From the NCBI RefSeq assembly GCF_001281315.1, contig NZ_CP012479.1, positions 3,472,001 to 3,536,000 of the forward strand: a stretch of 64,000 bases of DNA, given 5' to 3'. The DNA comes from Arthrobacter sp. ERGS1:01 (GTDB lineage Bacteria; Actinomycetota; Actinomycetes; Actinomycetales; Micrococcaceae). This document shows positions 26,291 to 35,868 of this stretch, in pieces (the stretch's first letter is position 1; the number at the start of each line of letters is the position of its first letter). Below the pieces are notes generated by a model. The model saw only the letters and a program-made list of their open reading frames with translations, had not been told where the DNA came from and searched no databases. Position numbers and translations under genes: made by a program.

Positions 26291-28510
26291 ATGACGACTC
26301 CCGACTCCGCAGTCTCCCCGTCCACCGCCACCGCAGCCTCCGCCGCCACGCCCGCCGGACCGCCCGTGGCCAGGAAGGCGCCAGTTGCCCGCACGCACCA
26401 CGGCGACACGTTCACGGACAACTACGAATGGCTGCGGGAGAAGGAAAACCCCGAAGTCATGGCGCACCTGAACGCCGAACAGGCCTACACGGACGCCGTC
26501 ACGGCCGGCCAGGAGCAGCTGCGCACGGACATCTTCAACGAGATCAAGAACCGCACCCAGGAAACCGACCTGTCGGTGCCCAGCCGAAAGGACGGCTGGT
26601 GGTACTACGCCCGCATGGTGGAGGGCAGCGCCTACTCCATCCAGTGCCGCGTGAAGGCCGACGGCGACGGCAGCAACGTCGAGGACTGGACTCCCCCGGT
26701 GGTTGAGCCCGGCGTGGACGTCCCGGGCGAACAGGTCCTGCTCGATGGCAACGCCGAGGCCGAGGGCCAGCCGTTCTTCTCGCTGGGCGGCGCCGCCGTG
26801 ACCCGCGACGGGAACCTGTACGCCTACGCCGTGGACAACGCCGGCGACGAGCTGCACACGGTGCGCATCAAGGACCTGCGCACCGGCGAACTGCTCGAGG
26901 ACGTCATTGAAAACGTGTTCTACGGCCTCACATTCTCCCCCGACGGCACCACCTTGTACTACATGCTGGCCGATGATTCCTGGCGCCCGTACCAGGTGAA
27001 GACCCACGTCCTGGGCATGCCCGTTTCGGAGGATGCGGTGATCTACCAGGAGGACGACGTCGCCATGTGGACGGGGATCGGCCTCACGGCGGACCGCCGC
27101 CAGCTGGCCGTGAGCGTTGGCTGCTCCGAGTTCAGCGAGACCCGGCTGCTTGACTTTGCCGCACCCGAGAAGGGCCTGCAGGTGCTCATCCCGCGCGGCG
27201 AGCACATCCTCTACGACGCCGAACCGTTCCTGTGGGAGGGCGCCGAAAAGGTGCTGCTCACCCATGACCGGGACGCCGTGAACTCCATGATCTCGCTGGT
27301 GGACCGGGAGGAGTTCGCCAAGCCCGTGGCCGAGCAGTCCTGGGCCACCGTGATCGCCCACGACGACGCCGTGCGCATCAACGGCGCCACCGTCACGGCC
27401 ACCCACATGGTGGTGTCCCTGCGCAAGGACACGATCGAGCGCATTCAGGTCACTGCGCTGGAAGGCCTGGGCACCGCGGCGCAGGCGGCCGGCGTCGAGC
27501 CCGCCTTTGATGAGGAGCTCTACACGGCGTCGATGGGCGGAACCGAGTTTGAATCGCCCGTGATCCGGCTGGTCTACACCTCGGATTTCACGCCGCCGCG
27601 TGTTTACGACTACGTGCTGCCCACTGCTGCCCTGCCCGACGGCGAGCTGCTGTTGCGCAAGGAGACGCCGGTCTTGGGCGGCTATCGTTCCGAGGACTAC
27701 GTGGCCACCCGCGAGTGGGCCGTGGCCGACGACGGCACCCGGGTTCCGCTGTCCGTGCTGCGCCGGGCGGACCTGCCCCGGGATGGCGCGAACGCGGGCG
27801 TCGTGTACGGCTACGGCTCCTACGAGGTGAGCATGGACCCCGGCTTTGGCGTGCCCCGGTTGTCGCTGCTGGACCGCGGCGTGGTGTTCGTGATCGCGCA
27901 CGTGCGCGGCGGCGGCGAAATGGGCCGGCACTGGTACGAGGACGGCAAGAAGCTGAACAAGAAGAACACCTTCACCGACTTCGTCGCGGCCACCGACTGG
28001 CTGGCACAGTCCGGCTGGGTGGACCCGTCCCGGATTGCGGCCATGGGCGGATCGGCCGGCGGCCTGTTGATGGGTGCCGTGGCCAACCTGGCACCGGAAA
28101 AGTATGCGGCAATCGTGGCGCAGGTGCCGTTCGTCGATGCCCTGACCACCATCCTTGACCCGGACCTGCCACTGTCCGCGCTGGAGTGGGAGGAATGGGG
28201 CAACCCCATCACCGACCCGGCCGTGTACACGTACATGAAGGAGTACACGCCGTACGAGAACGTGCGCGCCGTGAAGTACCCGAAGATTGCGGCGGTGACG
28301 AGCTTCAACGACACCCGCGTGCTGTACGTGGAGCCGGCCAAATGGGTGCAGGAGCTGCGCGAAGTCTCCACGGGATCCGAGCCGATCGTGCTCAAGATCG
28401 AGATGGACGGGGGCCACGGCGGCGCGTCCGGCCGCTACGAGGGTTGGAAGACCCGGGCCTGGGACTACGCATTCCTGGCCGACGCGATCGGGGCCACCGA
28501 CCTCCGGTAA
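26291..28510 (+). CDS. ptrB: S9-family serine peptidase, oligopeptidase B type
   Basis: A 739-residue prolyl-oligopeptidase-family enzyme. The N-terminal part starts with the THHGDTFTDNYEWLREKENP motif and forms a beta-propeller, and the C-terminal alpha/beta hydrolase domain has S588 (GGSAGG), D674 (SFNDTR) and H709 (GGHGGASGR). Oligopeptidase B cleaves short peptides after basic residues in the cytoplasm. No signal peptide is seen. A TACAGT box (26278-26283) lies 7 bases before the ATG, suggesting leaderless expression; a GTG at 26282 falls inside that box. Confidence 0.88.
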   Translation: MTTPDSAVSPSTATAASAATPAGPPVARKAPVARTHHGDTFTDNYEWLREKENPEVMAHLNAEQAYTDAVTAGQEQLRTDIFNEIKNRTQETDLSVPSRKDGWWYYARMVEGSAYSIQCRVKADGDGSNVEDWTPPVVEPGVDVPGEQVLLDGNAEAEGQPFFSLGGAAVTRDGNLYAYAVDNAGDELHTVRIKDLRTGELLEDVIENVFYGLTFSPDGTTLYYMLADDSWRPYQVKTHVLGMPVSEDAVIYQEDDVAMWTGIGLTADRRQLAVSVGCSEFSETRLLDFAAPEKGLQVLIPRGEHILYDAEPFLWEGAEKVLLTHDRDAVNSMISLVDREEFAKPVAEQSWATVIAHDDAVRINGATVTATHMVVSLRKDTIERIQVTALEGLGTAAQAAGVEPAFDEELYTASMGGTEFESPVIRLVYTSDFTPPRVYDYVLPTAALPDGELLLRKETPVLGGYRSEDYVATREWAVADDGTRVPLSVLRRADLPRDGANAGVVYGYGSYEVSMDPGFGVPRLSLLDRGVVFVIAHVRGGGEMGRHWYEDGKKLNKKNTFTDFVAATDWLAQSGWVDPSRIAAMGGSAGGLLMGAVANLAPEKYAAIVAQVPFVDALTTILDPDLPLSALEWEEWGNPITDPAVYTYMKEYTPYENVRAVKYPKIAAVTSFNDTRVLYVEPAKWVQELREVSTGSEPIVLKIEMDGGHGGASGRYEGWKTRAWDYAFLADAIGATDLR

Positions 28511-28531
28511 GGCCCTCCCGATCTCGGGAAG

Positions 28532-28597
28532 TGCCGCCGTTCGCGCGTTTCGCCAAAGCCACGGCTACAGCTGCGGCGAAACGCGCGAGCGGCGGCA
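28532..28597. terminator. Long hairpin between convergent genes
   Basis: Arms TGCCGCCGTTCGCGCGTTTC plus GCC (28532-28554) and their complement (28575-28597) pair over 23 bp with one mismatch and a 20-base loop. It lies 22 bp after the peptidase stop, between convergent genes. A terminator role is likely, though there is no T-run. Confidence 0.55.
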
Positions 28598-28640
28598 ATT
28601 CTCATGGGGGGTGGCGGGCGCCGGGACCAAATGGTCCCGG

Positions 28641-29336
28641 CTAAACTGTGAAGTGCTGCATGTCGGACCAACCGGCACGCTCCGATTGCATGCGCGCCAA
28701 AAGCTCCGCCATTTGCTCACAGTTCGCTGACGTTGGGCGACGCCAGTTGTCGGCTACGCAAAACATGGGCGAACCCTCCCCTTGCGAGTTGTGGACGGGA
28801 AAGCAGATCAACGGCACCTCCACCCCTCGACGGCGCCCCCGGCGCGGAATGCGATGAAGCTCCACGGTGCCGGGTCCGACCTCTGCCCATGGCAGATGAA
28901 AGACGGGAGTGGGTTGCGGGATCCGCGCCCAACACGTCATGCCTTGCCCGTCGACGGATACCGCGAATCCCAGACGCATCCTACCGGGCGGGTGGTCGAG
29001 TGCGGTGCCGGCAGGGGGCAGATCGGCCATTTGCAAAAAGGTGGCGGCCGCGACGCCAAAAACAAAGTCATCCGGCCGCCGCTTTTGAACTCCCCGAACC
29101 AACCGCGCCGGGCCGATGCGTGGCACAACCCGGTTGTAAATCGTCGCCGCCAGCCAGTAAATGGCCGCTGCCAGCACCATGAGAATGGGCGGCGGCACAT
29201 CCAACCCCGCATTCAGCATGCCGATAACCAGCAAGCCGCCCAGGCAAGCCCAAACGGCAGCGCTAAACAACCAACGCAAAGCAGATACAACCCGGTGCGG
29301 CAGGTGGTATTTTCCCGTCATCGAGCTTCTTGGCAT
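28641..29336 (-). CDS. Two-span membrane protein of unknown function
   Basis: A 231-residue protein with two hydrophobic segments near residues 20-42 and 47-68, followed by a soluble C-terminal domain of about 160 residues with no recognised motif. Conserved-looking blocks are GFAVSVDGQGMTCWARIPQP and LPWAEVGPGTVELHR. The ATG at 29336 follows GGGGGGA, preferred over an in-frame TTG at 29381. A TAGAGT box (29393-29398) overlaps the end of the next gene, and a GACAAA-TTTGTC palindrome (29377-29390) lies in the leader. Confidence 0.6.
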   Translation of the reverse strand: MPRSSMTGKYHLPHRVVSALRWLFSAAVWACLGGLLVIGMLNAGLDVPPPILMVLAAAIYWLAATIYNRVVPRIGPARLVRGVQKRRPDDFVFGVAAATFLQMADLPPAGTALDHPPGRMRLGFAVSVDGQGMTCWARIPQPTPVFHLPWAEVGPGTVELHRIPRRGRRRGVEVPLICFPVHNSQGEGSPMFCVADNWRRPTSANCEQMAELLARMQSERAGWSDMQHFTV

Positions 29337-29390
29337 GCTTATGTCCCCCCGGTCGATCAATTCTGGTTCGAGTCGTGACAAAAATTTGTC

Positions 29391-29981
29391 TTACTCTAGC
29401 GGCTCCCGGAACGTCGCGTAAATGGCTTCCGAGGTCCACTCGCCCTTGAGGTACATATTGTTGACGAGTACGCCTTCGCGGTGCATGCCAAGCCGTTCAC
29501 ACAGGGCGGAGGAGGCGTCGTTGCGGGCGTCCAGCCGGGCCTCCATCCGGTAGAAATTCAGCTGCCCAAACGCCAGCTCCAGCACGGCGCGGGCCGCCTC
29601 CGTGGCATAGCCGCGGCCCTGTGCGGCCGGCGAAAGGGTCCAACCGATCTCGCCCACCCGTTCCGGTACGCCGCCGTCTTCCGGCACCCCACTATCTTCG
29701 GGCTTGCCGCCGTCGCTCCATTTCAGCGCGATCTCACCGATCAGCGCGGTTTGGCCCTTGAGGGAAAGGGCAAAGGAGGCCCAATCACCCGGTCCGTCAA
29801 AGGTGCCGCCCATGAATTGCGCGATCTTGCCCATGCACTGGGCGTAACTGCGTTCCGGACCCAGCTGGTAGCGGGCGGTTTCCGGGAGCTTCTGGTAGGC
29901 GTAGTAGTCGTCCAGGTCGTCCGTGGAGAACCGTCGCAGCACCAGGCGCTCGGTGGTCAGGGGAAAGGGGATTTCAACCAT
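29391..29981 (-). CDS. GNAT-family N-acetyltransferase, RimJ/RimL type
   Basis: A 196-residue acetyltransferase. Typical features are TERLVLRRFSTDDLDDYYAY at the N-terminus, the acetyl-CoA loop QGRGYATEAAR, and the C-terminal NDASSALCERLGMHREG. Between beta-strands, residues about 90-107 form an extra loop that contains two PEDxGVPE-like repeats, not usual for the family. The target is unknown; it could be a ribosomal protein or a small amine. A TAGGGT box (29988-29993) is 6 bases before the ATG. Confidence 0.82.
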   Translation of the reverse strand: MVEIPFPLTTERLVLRRFSTDDLDDYYAYQKLPETARYQLGPERSYAQCMGKIAQFMGGTFDGPGDWASFALSLKGQTALIGEIALKWSDGGKPEDSGVPEDGGVPERVGEIGWTLSPAAQGRGYATEAARAVLELAFGQLNFYRMEARLDARNDASSALCERLGMHREGVLVNNMYLKGEWTSEAIYATFREPLE

Positions 29982-30215
29982 GGCTACACCCTAGGACGAT
30001 TCATGTCCGCAAGGTAACCGCGGCGGGCCCTGACGCTGGGCGCCGGCCGGGAGTTCCCCCAGAGTTGCACGGATTCCGGCTCCATGGGCGCCCGGCCGTG
30101 CCACGATTGTCTAGCCGGCGAAGGTTTCATTGCCGGAAGCCGGCGTGCCGGTGTGTCCCGGGACTGCGAGGAGCACGTCAATGCGGGTGGAAACGAGCAG
30201 TCCAAAGGCGCCGCA

Positions 30216-31517
30216 ATGACCACCGCGGCCCATCACCTGCGGCGCGTCCGCCGGTGGAGCCTTCGGCGAAGGATTGTTCTGAGCTCGCTGGCCGGATTGC
30301 TGGCCGTGGTGCTGGCAGCGGCCGGTTTCGTGGCTTTCACCGCCGCCAAGGTCAACAACAACATCATCCGCTCCAGCGCGCTCGACCATGTCGCGTCGGT
30401 TCCCAAGCTCACCGCGGACACCAACATCCTGGTCATGGGGCTCGACTCCCGCGTGGACGAACAAGGCAACCCGCTCTCCCCCGCGCTGTATGACGCGCTC
30501 GACGCCGGCGACCAGAGCATTGGCGGCTACAACGCCAACGTCCTGATGCTGATCCACATACCGGCGAACGGGTCCAGGGCCACGGCGATTTCCATCCCCC
30601 GCGACGACTACGTCCAGATCACCGGGATCCCCGGCGAGTCCGTCTACGGCAAAATCAAGGAAGCCTACGGGGACGGCCTTGCGGCGGCGCAAACCCAGCT
30701 GCTGGCCGAGGGGAAACCCAACGACCAGGCAACCTACCAGCTGGCCAGGGACGCCGGCCGGGCCGCCGAGATCTCCACCGTGACCACTTTCCTGGGGGAC
30801 GTCCACATCGACCATTTCGTGGAAGTCACCATGGCGGGGTTCTATGAGGTGTCCGAGGCCGTCGCCCCCATCACCGTGTGCGTCCTCCAGGCCACCCAGG
30901 ACACGTATTCCGGCGCGAACTTCAAGGCGGGCCTGCAGCAGATCGATGCCAAGCAGGCCATGGCCTACGTACGCCAGCGCCGCGACACGTCCAACCCCGA
31001 CTACGCGTTTTCCGATCTGGACCGTGAACGCCGCCAGCAGGCGTTCATCGTTGATGTCCTCCACGAGCTCAAGCAGCTTGGCACCCTGACGAACATCCCC
31101 AAGATGGAGACAATCCTCAACGATGTCAGCTCCAACATTGTGGTCGACAAGGGGTTGAACCTGATCGATCTGCTCCAGGAGGCCACGTCCGTCACCAACG
31201 GGAACATCTCCTTCAGCACGTTGCCCATCACGGGATTCTCCACGGCGCCTAACGGTGAATCCATCAACACCGTGGACGTGCCCCAGGTCCAGGCCACCGT
31301 GAAGACCCTGCTGGCGCCGCCCGCCGCACCCAAACCGTCCACGCACCCCACTTCCACCGCGAAAACGTCCGCGAGCGCCGCGCCGTCGGCACCGCCCACG
31401 GCAGCGTCCAGCGCAACCGCCAAGGCTTCAGCCAAGGCGTCCAAGGCCCCTACGGTGACCACCTATTCGGACTGGACGGGGGCGTTGCAGGGCGGCACCA
31501 TCCCGTGCGTGAAGTAG
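30216..31517 (+). CDS. LytR-CpsA-Psr (LCP) family protein
   Basis: A 433-residue membrane-anchored LCP protein. A basic cytoplasmic N-terminus (RRVRRWSLRRR) precedes one transmembrane helix near residues 19-43. The LCP domain follows, with NILVMGLDSR, AISIPRDDY and a late RQRRDTSNPDY block. The last 75 residues are Ala/Ser/Thr/Pro-rich, probably spanning the wall, with a short conserved end containing a Cys. LCP enzymes attach glycopolymers to peptidoglycan. I chose the ATG at 30216; an upstream in-frame start at 30084 gives an atypical N-terminus. Confidence 0.85.
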   Translation: MTTAAHHLRRVRRWSLRRRIVLSSLAGLLAVVLAAAGFVAFTAAKVNNNIIRSSALDHVASVPKLTADTNILVMGLDSRVDEQGNPLSPALYDALDAGDQSIGGYNANVLMLIHIPANGSRATAISIPRDDYVQITGIPGESVYGKIKEAYGDGLAAAQTQLLAEGKPNDQATYQLARDAGRAAEISTVTTFLGDVHIDHFVEVTMAGFYEVSEAVAPITVCVLQATQDTYSGANFKAGLQQIDAKQAMAYVRQRRDTSNPDYAFSDLDRERRQQAFIVDVLHELKQLGTLTNIPKMETILNDVSSNIVVDKGLNLIDLLQEATSVTNGNISFSTLPITGFSTAPNGESINTVDVPQVQATVKTLLAPPAAPKPSTHPTSTAKTSASAAPSAPPTAASSATAKASAKASKAPTVTTYSDWTGALQGGTIPCVK

Positions 31518-31524
31518 GCGGCCG

Positions 31525-32667
31525 CTACCCGGCCCGGGCCTGAAGCACGACGGCGGCGGTCGCGTCCGCGATGGCCCGCTCCTCGTCCGTGGGCACCACC
31601 AAGACGGGGATGGCCGAATCGGCGGCGCTGATCACCCGGGGCGCCGATGAGCGCTCAAGGTTGGCGGCGGCGTCGAGCTTGATGCCCAGCGCCCCCAGCC
31701 GGTCCGCGACCAGAGCACGGAAGGCGGCGGAATTCTCGCCAATCCCGGCCGTGAACACCAAAGCTTGAGCCCCGCCAACGGCCACATGGTAGCCGCCAAT
31801 GTACTTCGCCAGCCGGTATGAGGCCACGGCCAACGCAGTCCGGGCCCGGCCGTCCCCGGCCTCGGCCGCGTCCACGATGGCCCGCATGTCGTTGTCGCCG
31901 GCGAGTGCCTTGAGCCCGGATTCACGGTTGAGCATGGCGTCGATGTCGTCCGCGGACAGGCCCTGGCGCTGGAGGTAGATGAGGATTGACGGGTCGAGGT
32001 CGCCGCTGCGGGTGCCCATGACCAGGCCCTCCAATGGCGTGAACCCCATGGACGTGTCCACGCTGGCCCCGCCCTGGATCGCCGTCAGCGAGACGCCGTT
32101 GCCCAGGTGCGCCACCACGGCGTTGAACTCCTTTAGCGGGATGCCCAAAAGCTCCGCGGCCCGGCCCGTGACGAACTCGTGCGAGGTTCCGTGGAAGCCG
32201 TAGCGCCGGATCCCGTACTGCCGGTACAGCGGATCCGGCACCGCGTACCGCCACGCGTGCTCGGGCAGCGTGCGGTGGAAGGCGGTGTCAAAAACGGCCA
32301 CCTGCGGCAGCGCCGGCCACTTCGCCGTGATGGCCCGGATGCCCAGCACGTTCGCCGGATTGTGCAACGGGGCCAGCGGGTTCAACCGCTCGATGGACCG
32401 GGTGATCTCGTTGTTGATCAGCTCCGGCTCGCCAAAGCGCTCCCCGCCGTGCACCACGCGATGCCCGACGGCGTCCAGCGGCTTCCCGGCCAGCTCACGT
32501 TCCAGCGCGGCCGCGACCAATTCCATGGCCTCGCCGTGGTCCGCCGGCCCGCCCGCGCCTTCGCCGATGCGTTCAATCTGCCCGTTCGCCTCGACCTCCT
32601 GGGTGACGGTGTCCCGCACCTGGTACTTCAGCGACGACGAACCGGAATTGATGACGAGCACGCGCAT
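31525..32667 (-). CDS. ackA: Acetate kinase
   Basis: A 380-residue ASKHA-fold kinase interconverting acetyl phosphate plus ADP with acetate plus ATP. Signatures are VLVINSGSSSLKY at the N-terminus, GHRVVHGGE, FDTAFH and RRYGFHGTSHE, and the phosphate-binding HLGNGVS. Length is slightly below the usual 395-400. The ATG overlaps the pta stop as TAATG, so the two are co-translated. Its 3' end is 7 bp from the convergent LCP gene. Confidence 0.95.
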   Translation of the reverse strand: MRVLVINSGSSSLKYQVRDTVTQEVEANGQIERIGEGAGGPADHGEAMELVAAALERELAGKPLDAVGHRVVHGGERFGEPELINNEITRSIERLNPLAPLHNPANVLGIRAITAKWPALPQVAVFDTAFHRTLPEHAWRYAVPDPLYRQYGIRRYGFHGTSHEFVTGRAAELLGIPLKEFNAVVAHLGNGVSLTAIQGGASVDTSMGFTPLEGLVMGTRSGDLDPSILIYLQRQGLSADDIDAMLNRESGLKALAGDNDMRAIVDAAEAGDGRARTALAVASYRLAKYIGGYHVAVGGAQALVFTAGIGENSAAFRALVADRLGALGIKLDAAANLERSSAPRVISAADSAIPVLVVPTDEERAIADATAAVVLQARAG

Positions 32668-34874
32668 TAGGATTCCTTCGATTCGGGGGCGGTGGTTGAG
32701 GTTGTCGAAACCCCGTGGGTCTCGGTGGTTGAGCTTGTCGAAACCGCGGGGGCCTCGGTGGTTGAGCTTGCCGAAACCCCGCGGGTCTCGACAAGCTCGA
32801 CCACCGGCGTCTGGGCCTGGATGGCGGTGATGGCCACGGTGTTGACAATGTCCTCCACGGTGCAGCCGCGGGAGAGGTCGTTGATGGGTTTGCGCAGGCC
32901 CTGCAGTACCGGGCCCACGGCCACCGCGCCGGAGGATTGCTGCACGGCCTTGTACGTGTTGTTGCCGGTGTTCAGGTCCGGGAAGATGAACACGGTGGCC
33001 TGCCCGGCGACGTCGGACGCGGGCAGTTTCGAGGCGGCAATCGCGGCGTCAACGGCGGCGTCGTACTGGATGGGGCCCTCGATGGCGAGGTCGGGCCGGG
33101 CGGCGCGGGCCAGTTCGGTGGCCCGGCGCACCGCGTCCACGGCGGTGCCGGACCCGGAGCCGCCGGTGGAGTAGGAGAGCATGGCGACGCGCGGTTCCAC
33201 CCCAAACTGGGCTGCGGTTTCCGCCGAGGCGATGGCGATGTCGGCCAGCTGTTCCTCGTTGGGCTCGGGGTTGACGGCGCAGTCTCCGTACACCAGCACC
33301 CGGTCGGCGAGCAGCATCAGGAATACGGAGGAGACCAGCCGGACACCGTCGCGGGTTTTCACGAATTCCAGGGCCGGGCGGATCGTGTTGGCGGTGGTGT
33401 GGGCGGCGCCGGAGACCATGCCGTCCACGTAGCCCAGCTGGACCATCATGGTGCCAAAGTAGGATCCGTCCGCCATGACTTCGCGGGCCCGGGCCAGGTC
33501 CACGCCCTTGTGGGCGCGCAGTTTTTGGTATTCCACGGCGAACGTCTCACGCAACGGGGAGGTGGCCGGGTCCACGATGTCCACGCCGTCCAGGACCACC
33601 CCGTGGGCTGCAGCCAGTTCGGCGACGGTGTTCGGGTCCCCCAGCACGGTCAGCTCGCATACGTCACGGCGGTGCAGGATTTCCGCGGCCTGCAACACGC
33701 GCACATCGTTGCCTTCGGGCAGGACAATCCTTTTGCGTTCGCTGCGGGCCCGTTCAATCAGCTCGTGCAGGAAGCGCAGCGGCGTCATGGTGGCCGGGCG
33801 CGGCAGCGCCATTCTTTCCAGGAGTTCGGCCTCATCCACGCTGCGCGCCCAGGCGCCCATGGCGGCAGCAATCTTTCTGCGCTGGCCGGAGTGGATCTCG
33901 CTGCGCACCTCAATGACGGCGCGGGCGGTGCTGAACGTGTCGTCGTCGTGCCTGAAGATCGGGAACGGGGCGTGGGCCAGGATGGGCAGCACGTTCGGGT
34001 CCGGGGCCAGGCCGCCGGTCAGGATCATGCCGCTGGGCACGGGGAACTCGGGGGAAAACGCGGAGGCCAACGAGGCCACCATGACGTCGGCCCGGTCGCC
34101 GGGAACGATCACCAGATCGTTGGCGTCCAGCAGGTGCAGGAAGTTGCCCACCGTCATGGCGGCCACCTTGATGGCGTGGACGTCGCGTTCCAGCTCGGGA
34201 CTGCCGGCAATTTGCTGCAGGTTCATGGTCTTGGCGACCTCGCCCGTGGTGGGCCGGGAAATTTCGGCAATCTCGGGGATCACGTAGACGGGCCGGTGGC
34301 TGGCCCCCGGGCGGACGGCGGCCCGGATCGCGTCCACGGTTTCGGGATCGGCCCGGTTGACCATCATGGCCAGCAGCGAGCAGTTCGCCGCCACGAGTTC
34401 CTTGCGTGCCACGTCGACGGCGTCGGCCGATTCCTCCGCGGTGAGGCCGCGGGCACCGATGACGGCCAGGACCGGCAGTCCGAGGTTGTTGGCGAGGCGG
34501 GCGTTGAGGTCGAATTCGACGGCCGCGTCCTGGCCCGTCAGGTCCGTGCCCTCCACGATGACGACGTCGCACTTCTTGGCGATCTCGCTGTAGATTTCCA
34601 CGCACCGTGCGTCGATTTCCTCGCGCTTGCCGGCAGCGAGCAGGGCCCGGGCCTCGGCGCCGCTCATGCCTGCCCGGCACACGTCCGGGTCAAGCTGGTA
34701 CATGCGCCGGAGCATGACCACCGTGGGGTCCTGCTCCGCGTCGGGGCCGGAGGTGATGGGCCGGAAGAATCCGATCTTGTCGGCGTGCCGGTGCAGGACA
34801 TCGGCCAGGCCCAATGACACCAACGTTTTCCCGGAACCGGGCGTGGTGGCGCTGACATATATTCCACGAGTCAT
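32667..34874 (-). CDS. pta: Phosphate acetyltransferase with a repeat-encoded C-terminal tail
   Basis: A 735-residue long-form Pta. The order is an N-terminal P-loop BioD-like domain (TTPGSGKT at 10-17), a DRTGG-like domain, and the catalytic PTA_PTB domain with RIVLPEGND, FGTMMVQLG and LSYSTGGSGSG. The usual protein ends near the AITAIQAQ stretch; here about 47 more residues follow, reading PVVELVETRGVS and then three VSxxSTT blocks. These are direct translations of the dispersed 22-bp repeat. The tail is therefore probably a late addition with no conserved function. It forms an operon with ackA. Confidence 0.94.
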   Translation of the reverse strand: MTRGIYVSATTPGSGKTLVSLGLADVLHRHADKIGFFRPITSGPDAEQDPTVVMLRRMYQLDPDVCRAGMSGAEARALLAAGKREEIDARCVEIYSEIAKKCDVVIVEGTDLTGQDAAVEFDLNARLANNLGLPVLAVIGARGLTAEESADAVDVARKELVAANCSLLAMMVNRADPETVDAIRAAVRPGASHRPVYVIPEIAEISRPTTGEVAKTMNLQQIAGSPELERDVHAIKVAAMTVGNFLHLLDANDLVIVPGDRADVMVASLASAFSPEFPVPSGMILTGGLAPDPNVLPILAHAPFPIFRHDDDTFSTARAVIEVRSEIHSGQRRKIAAAMGAWARSVDEAELLERMALPRPATMTPLRFLHELIERARSERKRIVLPEGNDVRVLQAAEILHRRDVCELTVLGDPNTVAELAAAHGVVLDGVDIVDPATSPLRETFAVEYQKLRAHKGVDLARAREVMADGSYFGTMMVQLGYVDGMVSGAAHTTANTIRPALEFVKTRDGVRLVSSVFLMLLADRVLVYGDCAVNPEPNEEQLADIAIASAETAAQFGVEPRVAMLSYSTGGSGSGTAVDAVRRATELARAARPDLAIEGPIQYDAAVDAAIAASKLPASDVAGQATVFIFPDLNTGNNTYKAVQQSSGAVAVGPVLQGLRKPINDLSRGCTVEDIVNTVAITAIQAQTPVVELVETRGVSASSTTEAPAVSTSSTTETHGVSTTSTTAPESKES
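32691..32805. repeat. Four dispersed repeat copies inside the end of pta
   Basis: Three direct copies start at 32691, 32724 and 32757, spaced exactly 33 bp (11 codons), and one inverted copy lies at 32784-32805. All are in frame with pta, so the array elongates the protein without breaking the reading frame. The inverted pair at 32757-32805 can form a hairpin. Confidence 0.85.
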
Positions 34875-35009
34875 GGTCAGACCTGCCTTTCGAGCGTCTC
34901 ATCCCATCCAAACACGCCGTGACCGCTTGCGGGTCAAATAGGGGCGGGAATCACGCCACCCTTAGACCCACCTCACGCCGGGTGGCGGATCCCATCTAAG
35001 GTTGAGCCC

Positions 35010-35759
35010 ATGGACGGACTCGGCGACATCTTATTTGGCCCTATCGGCAGTGCCGCGCAGGCCACGTACCTGCTGTTGCGGATCCTGGGCGGGCTGATCC
35101 TGTGCTTCGGCCTGGTGTTTATCGCCCGGCGCAGCGACCTGGGTTGGCTGCTGGCGGCGGCGTCCTTCGCCCTGACCATCCTGTCGGGGCTGTTCAACTT
35201 ACCGTTCATCTTCCTGCCGTCGGGGACCTACCTTGCCCTGTATATGGTGGGCTCCTGGATCCCGCCGCTTCTGGGCCTGGCCGCCTGCATCTATGGGCTC
35301 GCCTGGTTCAGGCGGGCCCCCGCCTCGGACGCCCTGGTCCGGGACATTTCGCGCCGGCCCTTCCATGGCGCCGACCTGGTGGCCCCGCTGGCTGTTGCCG
35401 TGGTTTATGCGGCCGCAACCATGTTGCCCGTGCTCATTGTGGGAGCCGCAATGCCGGGCCTGTCGGCGACGCCGGGCGCCTATGGATCCAGCCTGAGCGT
35501 TTCCTTCCCGCTGGGGCAGGTCTTCCTCGGCGGGCTCATGGAGGGGCTGCTGGTTGCCGCGCTCGTGGGGCTGGCGCAACGATCCCGCTGGGCGTGGCTG
35601 TTGATGGTGCCCGCGGCCATTGCGGCCCTGATTGGCACGGCGCTGACGGCCCAGGGGTCCGTGCTGATCTTCCTCTACCTCGCCCAGGGCGCACTTGCCC
35701 TTTACGGCTGGAGCCGCTGGGGCGCACTACGGGCGGATCCTCAGCGGTCGGGGTCCTAG
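35010..35759 (+). CDS. Polytopic membrane protein of unknown function
   Basis: A 249-residue protein with about seven hydrophobic segments. The C-terminal ALALYGWSRW resembles the PnuC-type transporter ending, but the rest does not clearly match, so I leave the function open. A TAAGGT box (34997-35002) is 7 bases upstream of the ATG, with no ribosome site, pointing to a leaderless transcript. It is divergent from pta-ackA. Confidence 0.65.
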   Translation: MDGLGDILFGPIGSAAQATYLLLRILGGLILCFGLVFIARRSDLGWLLAAASFALTILSGLFNLPFIFLPSGTYLALYMVGSWIPPLLGLAACIYGLAWFRRAPASDALVRDISRRPFHGADLVAPLAVAVVYAAATMLPVLIVGAAMPGLSATPGAYGSSLSVSFPLGQVFLGGLMEGLLVAALVGLAQRSRWAWLLMVPAAIAALIGTALTAQGSVLIFLYLAQGALALYGWSRWGALRADPQRSGS

Positions 35760-35868
35760 AAGTCCTCCGTGTATTGCGCCGATCCTTGCCACGGAACCGT
35801 TGACACCGTCGCGGCGGGCGTGGTGGGATTGGCATGAATTGTTCGGCATCGACCCTAAGGAGGATCCA

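Noticed and set aside
26201..28417. 738-codon minus-strand frame opposite the peptidase
   Set aside because: Shadow of the S9 peptidase, which has complete catalytic motifs.
32937..34817. Long plus-strand open frame opposite pta
   Set aside because: It mirrors pta codons in a high-GC genome, has low-complexity His/Gly/Val composition and no ribosome site.
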